Part shown: one piece after another, positions 32,152 to 40,190 of the stretch
How positions within the stretch are numbered: the first letter of the stretch is position 1
Layout: each line of letters begins with the position of its first letter
Assembly: GCA_963717945.1 (NCBI GenBank)
Contig: CAVQXT010000007.1
Coordinates: forward strand, 1,054,001 to 1,118,000
DNA: 64,000 nucleotides
Reading direction: 5' to 3'
Source: FEN-299 sp963717945
GTDB taxonomy: Bacteria; Acidobacteriota; Vicinamibacteria; Vicinamibacterales; Fen-181
Notes under the pieces: generated by a model
Told to the model about the DNA's origin: nothing
What the model saw: only the letters and a program-made list of their open reading frames with translations
Databases searched by the model: none
Translations under genes and position numbers: made by a program

Positions 32152-33865
32152 TGCCGCCGATCCAGCGCACACCCGGCCTCGGCTCTGCCGGCCCGGTGTG
32201 GCTGACGGCCATACCCACCAGGATGACGACGAGCGTGCCGACGAGGTTGTACCAAAGATAGGAAATCGCCGTGGTCCTGGCGACCAGCAGCACGGCGGCG
32301 AACCCCGCCAGCATCCCCCAGAACGCGCCGCGGCCGGTCGCGCGGCGCGTGCCGATGGCGAGCACGAAGCTGCCGAGCAGCGTGCCGTAGAAGAGCGACC
32401 CCACCTTGTTGACCACCTCGATGAGCGAGCCGGCGCTCGCCGCGTAGATCGCGAACGTGCACGCGGTCAGCCCCCAGAATCCGGTGGCCAGCTTCGACAC
32501 CAGCAGGTAGTGCGCATCCGGCGCCTGCGTGCGGACGTGCCGGCGGTAAATGTCGATGACCGTGGTCGTCGCCAGGGAGTTCATCTCGCCCGCGCTCGCC
32601 GACATCGCGGCGGCGAAGATGGCGGCGATGATGAGGCCCACCAGCCCGACCGGCAGCTGCGTCGTCACGAACGTCGGAAACACGTAGTTGACGTCGTTGT
32701 ACGTCTTGTCGCCGGTGACCTCTTTCACCAGCGTCACGGCCCGCGCCCGGGTGGCGGCCACCTTCGCGTCGGCGGCGCGGAAGTCGGCCGTCGCCTGGCC
32801 GGCGCGGGCGGCGTTGCCGGCCCGGCGCGCGTCGGTCGCCGCGATCGCGGCCTCGCGGCGCGTCGCGAACGCCCGCGAGAACTCCTGCTCGATGCCCGCC
32901 AGTTCGCCCGCCCTGGGGCTGGCGGCGACCTTGGCGTCATACACGCTGTTGAACAGCAGCGGCGGCTGGGTGAACAGGTAGAACACGAAGACCAGGACGC
33001 CGGTCAGCAGGATGAGCGTCTGGAGCGGCACCTTCACGAAGGCGCTCAGCAGCAGCGAGCTGCGCCCCTCGTCCTCGGACTTCGCCGTCAGGTAGCGCTG
33101 GACCTGGCTCTGGTCGCAGCCGAAGTAGGCGAGCATCAGGAACACGCCCGCGACGATCCCGGACCAGAAGGTGTAGTTGGTCGTCAGATCGAACGAGAAA
33201 TCGACCGTCCTCAGCCGGCCCGCCGCGCCGGCGATGCGCAGGGCGTCGAGGAAGGAGACGTCGCGCGGCAGGCCGAGCACGAGCAGCGTCACCGCCGTCC
33301 CGACCGCGGCGACGATGACGCCCATCTGCTTGACGTCGGTCCACGCCACGGCCTGCACGCCGCCGAACATGGTGTAGACGGCCGTCGGCACGCCAATGGC
33401 GAGGACCGTCAGCGTGAGGTTCCAGCCGAGCACGATCGACAGGATGACCGCCGGCGCGGCGAGGATGACGCCGCACGACAGGCTTCGCGACACCAGGAAC
33501 AGCACCGCCGCCAGCATCCGCGTCCTGGCGTCGAACCGCCGCTCCAGGTATTCGTAGGCCGTGTAGACGCGGGCGCGGTAGAAGAACGGGACGACGGTGA
33601 CCGACAGGATGACCATCGCGATCGGCAGGCCGAAGTAGAACTGCACGAACCGCATGCCGTCGGCGTATCCCTGGCCGGTCGTGCCGACCAGCGTGATGGC
33701 GCTCAGCTGCGTCGCCATCACCGACAGGCCGGCCGCCCACCACGGGAGGCTCCGCTTCGCGAGCAGGTAGCCCTCCATCTCGTTCGCCGAGCGGGTGCGC
33801 TTGAGCCCGTCGTAGACGATCCAGACGAGATAGGCGCCGATGACGATCCAGTCGAGCAGATGCAT
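32138..33865 (-). CDS. Sodium:solute symporter (SSS family)
   Basis: 575 residues with about 13 membrane helices. SSS marks include the first helix DWIVIGAYLVWIVYDG, MEGYLLAKRSLPWWAAGLSV, and the Na2-site region GLIIAAIFAAAMSASAGEMN. A charged loop of about 100 residues (near 310-400, KVAASPRAGELAGIEQEF and repeats of alanine-arginine) is longer than usual. The substrate is unknown. It follows a 38-residue membrane peptide gene and an argininosuccinate-lyase-like gene in one direction. No good ribosome site precedes the ATG at 33865. Confidence 0.85.
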   Translation of the reverse strand: MHLLDWIVIGAYLVWIVYDGLKRTRSANEMEGYLLAKRSLPWWAAGLSVMATQLSAITLVGTTGQGYADGMRFVQFYFGLPIAMVILSVTVVPFFYRARVYTAYEYLERRFDARTRMLAAVLFLVSRSLSCGVILAAPAVILSIVLGWNLTLTVLAIGVPTAVYTMFGGVQAVAWTDVKQMGVIVAAVGTAVTLLVLGLPRDVSFLDALRIAGAAGRLRTVDFSFDLTTNYTFWSGIVAGVFLMLAYFGCDQSQVQRYLTAKSEDEGRSSLLLSAFVKVPLQTLILLTGVLVFVFYLFTQPPLLFNSVYDAKVAASPRAGELAGIEQEFSRAFATRREAAIAATDARRAGNAARAGQATADFRAADAKVAATRARAVTLVKEVTGDKTYNDVNYVFPTFVTTQLPVGLVGLIIAAIFAAAMSASAGEMNSLATTTVIDIYRRHVRTQAPDAHYLLVSKLATGFWGLTACTFAIYAASAGSLIEVVNKVGSLFYGTLLGSFVLAIGTRRATGRGAFWGMLAGFAAVLLVARTTAISYLWYNLVGTLVVILVGMAVSHTGPAEPRPGVRWIGGSLEP

Positions 33866-33886
33866 GCGGCCTGAGGAGGCGCCCGG

Positions 33887-34003
33887 TCACGCCCCGAAGT
33901 AGTGGCCGAAGCCCCACAGCGCGGTGATGACCGCGGCGTGGAGCAGCAGCACGAGGATGTAGGTGCGCGTGCGCGAGCGCGGCGCCGCGTCGCTTCCGGT
34001 CAT
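33887..34003 (-). CDS. 38-residue single-helix membrane peptide
   Basis: The frame begins MTGSDAAPRSRTRT and contains one hydrophobic helix, YILVLLLHAAVITALWGFG, ending HYFGA. Its ATG overlaps the lyase TGA by four bases (ATGA at 34000-34003), and its stop is 21 bases before the symporter. This exact coupling makes it a likely real gene; it could be a small partner of the symporter. Confidence 0.65.
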   Translation of the reverse strand: MTGSDAAPRSRTRTYILVLLLHAAVITALWGFGHYFGA

Positions 34004-35457
34004 AGAGCGGCCTTTCTCGCGCGGAGCCGGTCGGCTGCGGCCGAGATCGCCGATCGCACGCCGGCCAGCCAGCGCCGGTCGGCGTCCAACTGCGCTTGCG
34101 ACCGGTCGATCGCTCTCCCGGTCTCGAGCTCACACGGCCCGCCTGGCGTGCGCCGGACCTCGACGAAATGCCGCGGGCTGAGGAGGTCGCCGAGCGCCTC
34201 GTCCGAGTAGAGAATCGACGCGCCGACGATCCCGGCCGACGCCTCGGCCAGGACGGCCGCGCTCGAGCGGTCCGGCGCCGCGGCGAGGGCCCGGTTGAAG
34301 GCCGAGACCACGCGGTGCGCCACCTGGAACGGCAGGCCGTGTTCTCGCGCCAGCACGTCGGCCAGCTCGGTCGTCGTGATGCCGCCCCTCGACGCGCCGG
34401 ACTCCAGCTTCGCCCGATCGAACTCGGCGCCGCGCAGGGCCGCCGCCAGCAGGCCGACGGCGCGGGCCGCGTCGTGCAACGCCAGGAAGACCAGCGGCTG
34501 CAGGTCGTCCTCGGTGTCGACGACGTCGCCGAACGGCGTGTTGTGGACGGCGACCATGACGGAGAGCGCTTCGCCGAATGCCCGGCTGGCGAGGCTGCGG
34601 GCGTGCTCGACCGAGACGGGATTCCGCTTCTGCGGCATGATGCTGCTGGGTTGGACGAAGCCATCGGCCAGCCGAAGGTACCCGAACTCCACCGTGCACC
34701 ACAGCAGCAGGTCCTGCACGAAACGTCCGAACCCGGCCATCGCGACTGCCGCCGCCGAGACGTTCTGCAGCAGATAGTCGACCGCGGCGATGCTGCCGTA
34801 GGTATTGCCCGTCGGGCCCTGGAATCCCAGCAGGTCCGACGTCAGCTGGCGGTCGATGTCGAAGCCGGTGCCGGTGATGGCGCAGGCGCCGAGCGGGCAG
34901 CGGTTGGTCGATTCGTACGCGGCGCGCAGTCGAACGGCGTCCCGCTCGAGCTGCTCGACGACCGCCAGCAGGTAGTGCGCGATGGTCGAGGGCTGCGCCG
35001 GCTGGGTGTGCGTATGTGCCGGGAACGTCGTGTCGCGGTTCCGGCCGGCGACCTCGATGAGCGTGTCCCGCAGCCCCAGGGTGGCGTCGAGGAGGGCGAG
35101 CACCAGGTCGCGCTGGCGCATCCTGTAAAGCACGGCGTCGATGTCGTTCCGGCTGCGCGCCGTGTGCAGCCGGCCCGCGACCTCCTCGCCGCACGCCTCG
35201 ACCAGCAGCCGGTTGACGTGGCAGAACAGGTCCTCGTCGGTGCCGTCGAAGACGGCGCGCCGAACCTGCTCGCGCGAGATGCCGTCGAGCGCGGCTGCCA
35301 GCCGGCGGGCGTCGGCCGCCGTCAGGATCCCGCGGTCGGCGAGCATGACCAGGTGCGCGTCGTGGACCGCCATCAACTGGTCCAGGAACAGCGTCCTGGC
35401 GTCCTCGAAGTTCTCGCGCAGGACCAGGGCGACGTACTCGGGGGCGAAGGACATCAT
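34000..35457 (-). CDS. Argininosuccinate lyase-like enzyme of the fumarase/aspartase superfamily
   Basis: 485 residues. Superfamily blocks are clear: TARSRNDID, THTQPAQPSTIAHYL and the signature SSIMPQKRNPVSVEHARSL. Argininosuccinate lyase cleaves argininosuccinate to arginine and fumarate. No other arginine gene is nearby; the downstream partners are a membrane peptide and a Na+ symporter, so a related substrate taken up from outside is possible. Two ATG codons are adjacent at 35457 and 35454; the second lies seven bases after TATACT and may be a leaderless start. Confidence 0.85.
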   Translation of the reverse strand: MMSFAPEYVALVLRENFEDARTLFLDQLMAVHDAHLVMLADRGILTAADARRLAAALDGISREQVRRAVFDGTDEDLFCHVNRLLVEACGEEVAGRLHTARSRNDIDAVLYRMRQRDLVLALLDATLGLRDTLIEVAGRNRDTTFPAHTHTQPAQPSTIAHYLLAVVEQLERDAVRLRAAYESTNRCPLGACAITGTGFDIDRQLTSDLLGFQGPTGNTYGSIAAVDYLLQNVSAAAVAMAGFGRFVQDLLLWCTVEFGYLRLADGFVQPSSIMPQKRNPVSVEHARSLASRAFGEALSVMVAVHNTPFGDVVDTEDDLQPLVFLALHDAARAVGLLAAALRGAEFDRAKLESGASRGGITTTELADVLAREHGLPFQVAHRVVSAFNRALAAAPDRSSAAVLAEASAGIVGASILYSDEALGDLLSPRHFVEVRRTPGGPCELETGRAIDRSQAQLDADRRWLAGVRSAISAAADRLRARKAAL

Positions 35458-35461
35458 CTGA

Positions 35462-35467
35462 AGTATA
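35462..35467 (-). promoter_or_regulatory. -10 box TATACT placed for a leaderless start
   Basis: On the minus strand TATACT is followed by TCAG and two ATG codons in tandem, at four and seven bases. There is no ribosome site. Confidence 0.5.
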
Positions 35468-35481
35468 CCCAAGCGCAGGCA

Positions 35482-35570
35482 GGCATCGGGCTGCAGGCTT
35501 CGGACTTCGGGCCGGATCGCGTGCGTCGCGCTGCGAGGTGACCGTAGCCCGGGGCCTGTAGCCCGATGCC
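35482..35570. repeat. Inverted repeat between divergent genes
   Basis: Arms GGCATCGGGCTGCAGGC (35482-35498) and GCCTGTAGCCCGATGCC (35554-35570) match at 16 of 17 bases and flank a 55-base core. The GTAGCCC head recalls the REP families here. The block fills the gap between the divergent lyase and PIG-L genes. Confidence 0.6.
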
Positions 35571-35641
35571 GCTGTTTGGCCGGGCGGGCCTGCGGTGAGT
35601 ATGATGAAAACTCGACCGATAAGGCCGCGGAGGACTGCGCC

Positions 35642-38437
35642 ATGTTCCAGCGTTCGCGCGTGAAGCTGGCCCGTCGGGGCCTGCTCCTGCTTGCTCTTGC
35701 CCTTGCTGTCGGCCTGGCCGCGGGGCTGCGCCCCGTGGCGCCGGCCTACGCCCAGGCGCGCCTGGTCTCGCTCGTCTCGCAGGACAACGGCCATGCGGCC
35801 CTCGGCCTCGCCCTCCGCCGGCTGGCCGTCGTCGGCACGCTGATGCAGACGGCGGCGCACCCCGACGACGAGCACAGCCAGCTCTACGCGCTGCTGACGC
35901 TGGGCGAGGGGCTCCGGTCGGTGGACGTGCAGACGACGCGCGGAGAGGGCGGGCAGAACGAAATCGGCCCGGAGCTGTTCCGGGACCTCGGCGTGCTGCG
36001 CACGTCCGAGCTGCTGTCGGCGCACCGGCTCGACGGGGCCGAGCAGTGGTTCACGCGCGCCATCGACTACGGCTACTCGTTCGACCCGGAAGAGGTCTAC
36101 CGATTCTGGGGGCGCGACGAGGTGGTGGGCGACTTCGTCCGCCTGATTCGGATGCACCGGCCTGACGTCGTGCTCACGATGGCGATCCAGGGCCGGGGCG
36201 GCGACCGGGCGCACGAGGCGACGGCGGTCCTCACCCGCGAGGCGTTCCGCGCCGCGGCCGACCCGGCTCGTTATCCCGATCAGATCAAGAGCGGCCTGCG
36301 GCCGTGGCAGGCGAAGAAGCTGTATTTCACCGTCGGGTATGGCGGCTTCGGCGGGCCGCCGTCGGCTACGGCGTCGCCCGAGTCCGCCGGCCATCTCGCC
36401 ACCATTGACACCGGCGCGTACGACCCGTTGCTCGGACGGACCTACCAGGAGATCGGCGCCGACGCCCGCAGCAGCCACAAGTGCCAGGGGATGGGGCAGC
36501 TCGTCCCGCTGCCGGGCGGCATCGGCGGCGGACGCGGCCCGGCCGGGCCGTCGCGCTATCGCCTGGTGGATTCCACGATCGCCGGCGAGATGGACAAGGA
36601 CGAGACGTCGCTGTTCGACGGCGTCGACACGAGCCTGGCCGGCCTCGCGAAGTTCGCCGGCGCCAATCCCCCAGAAGGGCTGAAGGCCGGCCTCGCCGCC
36701 ATCGCCGAACAGGCGCGGCTCGCGCAGAAGGCATTCGACTCGGGCGACGACGCGGCCACGACGGGGCCGGTGGTGGCCGGCCTCAATGCGCTGAGGAGCC
36801 TCAGGGCCCAACTCGGCTCGATGGGGCTCTCAGGGACCGCGCGGTTCGAGATCGACTGTCGCTTGACGATCAAGGAGGCGGACTACGACCGCGCGGCGCT
36901 GCTGTCGGCGGGGCTCGCCTTCGAGGCCCTGGCAGACGACGGCCTGGTCGTCGCCGGCCAGCCGGTGAGACTCTCCTTCGCCGTGGCCAACAGGGGAGCG
37001 GCCGACGTCGCGGTGAGCGGCGTCAGCGTGGCCGGCTTCGCGAAAGCGGCCGGCTGCGCGGCCGGAACCGCGAAGGCGCGCGGCGTGTTCACCTGCACCG
37101 CCGACGTCCAGGTGCCGGCCGACGCCCGGCTGACCGAGCCCTATTGGACCGACCAGTACTGGGATACGCGGCCGCCGAAGGCCGCGCTCAACATCTTCGC
37201 GCCCGACGTCGAGTTCGGCCTGCCGTTCCGGCCGTCCCCGTTCCGCGTCGCCTTCCGCGTGCGAATCGGCGGGACGGACGTGCCGCTGGAGCAGGCGATC
37301 CAGTATCGCTACGCGAAGGACATCTTCGTCGGCGAGAAGCGGATGGAGCTGAACGTCGTGCCCGCCTTCTCGGTGAAGACCACGCCGTCGACGGCCGTGA
37401 TTCCCGCGGTGCGGACGGCGGGCGCGAAGCCGATCGAGCGGGAGATCTTCGTCTCGGTGACGAGCGGCGCGAAAGGCGCGGCGTTGGCGAGCGTCGCGCT
37501 CGAGCTGCCGAAGGGCTGGACGGCCGTGCCGGCCGCCGCGCCGCTCGACTTCTCGAACGAGGACGAATCGCTGACCGCCCGCTTCACGGTGAAGGTGCCG
37601 GCGTCGGTCACGACCGGGACGTATCAGGTCCGCGCGGTGGCCACCTCGCCGACGACCGGCGCGACGACGTTCGATCGCGGCTACCAGGAGATCGACTACC
37701 CGCATGTCGAGCGGCGGCAGGTCATCAAGCCGGCCGAGACCGACCTGGATGTCATCGACGTCCGAACCGCTCCCAACCTGAAGGTCGGCTACATCGTCGG
37801 CGCCGGCGACCAGGTCCCGCCCGCGCTCGAGCAGCTCGGGGCCCACGTCAGCTTCATCCAGCCCGATGAACTCGCGTGGGGCGACCTCTCCCGGTACGAC
37901 GTGATCATGACCGGGGTCCGCGCGTACCTGAAGCGCAGCGACCTCCGCGCCTACAACCGCCGTCTCATCGACTTCGCCGACCGGGGCGGGACGGTCATCG
38001 TGCAGTACAACAAGATGGAGTTCAACCAGGCGCAGTTCGGCCCCTATCCGGCCAAGGTCGGAAACGGCCGCGTGACCGACGAGAACGCGCCGGTGAAGAT
38101 CCTCGTGCCGTCGCACCCGGTGTTCAACTTCCCGAACAGGATCACCGACGCGGCCTGGAGGGGCTGGGTGCAGGAGCGCGGCCTGTACTTCCTGGGCGAG
38201 AAGGACCCGAGGTACGTGGACCTGGTGTCGATGGTGGACTCGGCGCCGGACAACCCGGGCGTCAAGCTCGGCGCGCTGGTCGATGCCCGCGTCGGCAAGG
38301 GGCACTGGATCTACGTGGGTCTTGGCCTGTGGAGGCAACTGCCGGCGCAGACCGAGGGGGCGTACCAGCTGCTGGCCAACCTGATCAGCCTGCCCCGGGC
38401 GCCGGCCGGCGGCGCCGCGCCCGGGCGCCGCCCGTGA
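35642..38437 (+). CDS. Large exported PIG-L family deacetylase
   Basis: 931 residues. A signal peptide ends VAPAYAQ. The PIG-L domain follows, with zinc motif AAHPDDEHSQ (near 72) and a later HEAT segment in GGDRAHEATAVLTREAF. Residues about 430-690 form two NEW3/Ig-like domains (LSFAVANRGAADVAVSGV, AALNIFAPDVEFGLPFRP, LPKGWTAVP). The C-terminal 200 residues (GYIVGAGDQVPPALEQLG, YDVIMTGVRAYLKR) look like a ThuA/glutamine-amidotransferase-like fold. PIG-L enzymes remove acetyl from N-acetylglucosamine groups. GGAGGA and a TATGAT box lie upstream. Confidence 0.87.
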   Translation: MFQRSRVKLARRGLLLLALALAVGLAAGLRPVAPAYAQARLVSLVSQDNGHAALGLALRRLAVVGTLMQTAAHPDDEHSQLYALLTLGEGLRSVDVQTTRGEGGQNEIGPELFRDLGVLRTSELLSAHRLDGAEQWFTRAIDYGYSFDPEEVYRFWGRDEVVGDFVRLIRMHRPDVVLTMAIQGRGGDRAHEATAVLTREAFRAAADPARYPDQIKSGLRPWQAKKLYFTVGYGGFGGPPSATASPESAGHLATIDTGAYDPLLGRTYQEIGADARSSHKCQGMGQLVPLPGGIGGGRGPAGPSRYRLVDSTIAGEMDKDETSLFDGVDTSLAGLAKFAGANPPEGLKAGLAAIAEQARLAQKAFDSGDDAATTGPVVAGLNALRSLRAQLGSMGLSGTARFEIDCRLTIKEADYDRAALLSAGLAFEALADDGLVVAGQPVRLSFAVANRGAADVAVSGVSVAGFAKAAGCAAGTAKARGVFTCTADVQVPADARLTEPYWTDQYWDTRPPKAALNIFAPDVEFGLPFRPSPFRVAFRVRIGGTDVPLEQAIQYRYAKDIFVGEKRMELNVVPAFSVKTTPSTAVIPAVRTAGAKPIEREIFVSVTSGAKGAALASVALELPKGWTAVPAAAPLDFSNEDESLTARFTVKVPASVTTGTYQVRAVATSPTTGATTFDRGYQEIDYPHVERRQVIKPAETDLDVIDVRTAPNLKVGYIVGAGDQVPPALEQLGAHVSFIQPDELAWGDLSRYDVIMTGVRAYLKRSDLRAYNRRLIDFADRGGTVIVQYNKMEFNQAQFGPYPAKVGNGRVTDENAPVKILVPSHPVFNFPNRITDAAWRGWVQERGLYFLGEKDPRYVDLVSMVDSAPDNPGVKLGALVDARVGKGHWIYVGLGLWRQLPAQTEGAYQLLANLISLPRAPAGGAAPGRRP

Positions 38438-38441
38438 CGCG

Positions 38442-38490
38442 AAAGGGCGGCCCGATCCGGCCGAAGCCGAACCGAGCCGCCCTTTCTTCC
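38442..38490. terminator. Bidirectional rho-independent terminator
   Basis: AAAGGGCGGC (38442-38451) pairs perfectly with GCCGCCCTTT (38476-38485), followed by CTTCC. It lies between the converging PIG-L and ribosome-hibernation genes and can serve both, since each strand ends in a T-rich arm. Confidence 0.75.
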
Positions 38491-38515
38491 GTCCCGTTTC
38501 AACGCCTCGCGCCGG

Positions 38516-38830
38516 CTACCGGTCGCTCAGCCGTTCCATCGTGTTCTGAAGCACCTTCTTGAGCTTATCCGCGGCACCTTCCACGGCGTCGTGCAGCGTG
38601 CCGGCCTGGTGCGTCACGGCTATCGGCTGAAGGCCGCCGATCCTCGCCTCGAGCAGGCAGCGCTTGTCATCGGCGCCGCCCTTCTGACCGTTGATATCGC
38701 TCAGGTGAACTTCAACGCGGGTGATGCGCGGCGTCCAGCGGCGCACGGCGTTCCCCACGGCTTCTTCGACCGTCTCGGTGAGGATCGCGTTGCTCTTGAC
38801 GCTGCTGTCGGCATGCACCTGGACCTGCAT
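38516..38830 (-). CDS. hpf: Ribosome hibernation promoting factor, short HPF/RaiA type
   Basis: 104 residues from ATG 38830, with AGGAGG eight bases upstream. The S30AE fold is suggested by MQVQVHADSSVKSNAILTET, RITRVEVHLSDINGQKGG, CLLEARIGGLQPIAVTHQAG and a final helix AVEGAADKLKKVLQNTMERL. HPF binds the 30S decoding site in resting cells and protects inactive ribosomes. There is no long C-terminal dimerisation domain. Confidence 0.82.
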   Translation of the reverse strand: MQVQVHADSSVKSNAILTETVEEAVGNAVRRWTPRITRVEVHLSDINGQKGGADDKRCLLEARIGGLQPIAVTHQAGTLHDAVEGAADKLKKVLQNTMERLSDR

Positions 38831-39007
38831 CGGCGTGTCCTCCTGTGGCTTGGGGGCCATCATCTCCGAGATGGCAATCGGCCCGAGTGGTTCATCCTCT
38901 TGTCTGTCCCGGCCCTCCTTCCTTATATGTTAGACGCTGGCGCGGCACACGAAGCCGGCTCATATTGAGGCAAGCTTACACCCGCTGAGGCCGGCGGGAA
39001 AATCGTC

Positions 39008-39013
39008 TATTAT
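39008..39013 (+). promoter_or_regulatory. -10 box TATTAT of the RND efflux operon
   Basis: TATTAT ends six bases before position 39020, where transcription should begin. A GTG lies exactly at 39020 and is in frame, but the better protein start is 39092. Confidence 0.5.
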
Positions 39014-39091
39014 GGGAAAGTGGGCTTATACGCAGACGGTGCGCGGCCTGACGGGGGCGACCAATCAGGCGGCAGGCAGGGAGTACGCGGT

Positions 39092-40186
39092 GTGGCTGTA
39101 ACTCGCAGGATTTCTCCGAGGACGTGGGCGTGGTCGGGCATCGGACTGGCCGCGGCGCTGGCCGCCGCGTGCGGGGGCCGTTCCTCCGCGGGGCCACAGG
39201 CGCCGCCGCCCACGCTGGTGCAGACGGCGGAAGTGCGGCCGGTGCCGGTCGAGGAGTCGTCGGAGTATGTCGCGACGATCCAGTCGCTCTCCTCGACCGA
39301 GATCAAGCCCGAGGTGACCGGGGAGCTGCGCGCGATCCTCGTGACGTCGGGCCAGCACGTGCAGCCGTCGACGCCGCTGTTCGAGATCGACCCGGCGCGG
39401 CAGCAGGCGGCCGTGTCGAGCCAGGACGCGGCGCGCGCCGCGCAGGTGGCCGCGACGACGTTCGCCGGGCAGCAGCTGGAACGCGCCCGCACGCTGTTCA
39501 AGGCCGGCGCCGGCAGCCAGCAGGACCTCGACCAGGCGCAGGCGAACTACGACGCCGCCGTCTCGCAGCTCACGTCGCTCGACGCGCTCGCTCGCCAGCA
39601 GCGCGTGACGCTCGGCTACTACGGGGTCCGTGCGCCGTCGGACGGCACGGTCGGCGACATCCCGGTCCGCGTCGGCATGCACGTGACGTCGGACACGCTG
39701 CTCACCACGATCGACCGCAACCAGGACCTCGACATCGACGTCAGCGTCCCGCTCGAGCGCGCGGCCGACCTCAAGGTGGGGCTGCCGATCGAGGTGCTCG
39801 GCGACGGCGGGACCGTCATCGCGCGGACCTCGGTCTACTTCGTGTCCCGGCGGGTCGACGACCAGACGCAGAGCGTGCTCGTCAAGGCCAAGGTGCCGGC
39901 GAGCACGGGCGTCCGGTCGTCGCAGTACGTCCGGGCCCGCGTCATCTGGCGCACCCGGCCGGGGCTGACCGTGCCGTTTGTGGCCGTCGTGCGCGTGAAC
40001 GGCCAGCCGTTTGTCTTCGTCGCCGAGCCCAAGGGCGGCTCGCTGACCGTCCGCCAGCAGCGGATCGAGGTCGGCGACCTCGTCGGCGGCGCCTTCGAGG
40101 TGCTCGGCGGGCTGACCGCCGGCCAGCAGATCGTTGTCTCGGGCGCGCAGAAGCTCGGCAACGGCATGCGCATCAGGACCTCCTAG
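39092..40186 (+). CDS. RND efflux periplasmic adaptor (membrane fusion protein)
   Basis: 364 residues from GTG 39092, which has GGCAGGGAG upstream and gives a standard lipoprotein signal, LAAALAAACGG. The lipoyl half-motifs (STEIKPEVTGELRAILVTSG and YYGVRAPSDGTVGDIPVRVG), the alpha hairpin between them (ARTLFKAGAGSQQDLDQAQ) and the beta-barrel are typical of AcrA. A leaderless GTG at 39020 would add 24 residues of poor composition. It bridges pump and outer-membrane channel. The pump gene starts four bases after its stop codon. Confidence 0.9.
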   Translation: MAVTRRISPRTWAWSGIGLAAALAAACGGRSSAGPQAPPPTLVQTAEVRPVPVEESSEYVATIQSLSSTEIKPEVTGELRAILVTSGQHVQPSTPLFEIDPARQQAAVSSQDAARAAQVAATTFAGQQLERARTLFKAGAGSQQDLDQAQANYDAAVSQLTSLDALARQQRVTLGYYGVRAPSDGTVGDIPVRVGMHVTSDTLLTTIDRNQDLDIDVSVPLERAADLKVGLPIEVLGDGGTVIARTSVYFVSRRVDDQTQSVLVKAKVPASTGVRSSQYVRARVIWRTRPGLTVPFVAVVRVNGQPFVFVAEPKGGSLTVRQQRIEVGDLVGGAFEVLGGLTAGQQIVVSGAQKLGNGMRIRTS

Positions 40187-40190
40187 CCCG

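Noticed and set aside
34130..36811. An 893-codon minus-strand frame across the lyase and PIG-L genes
   Set aside because: It crosses two real genes in other frames, has no family motifs and has shadow-type composition.
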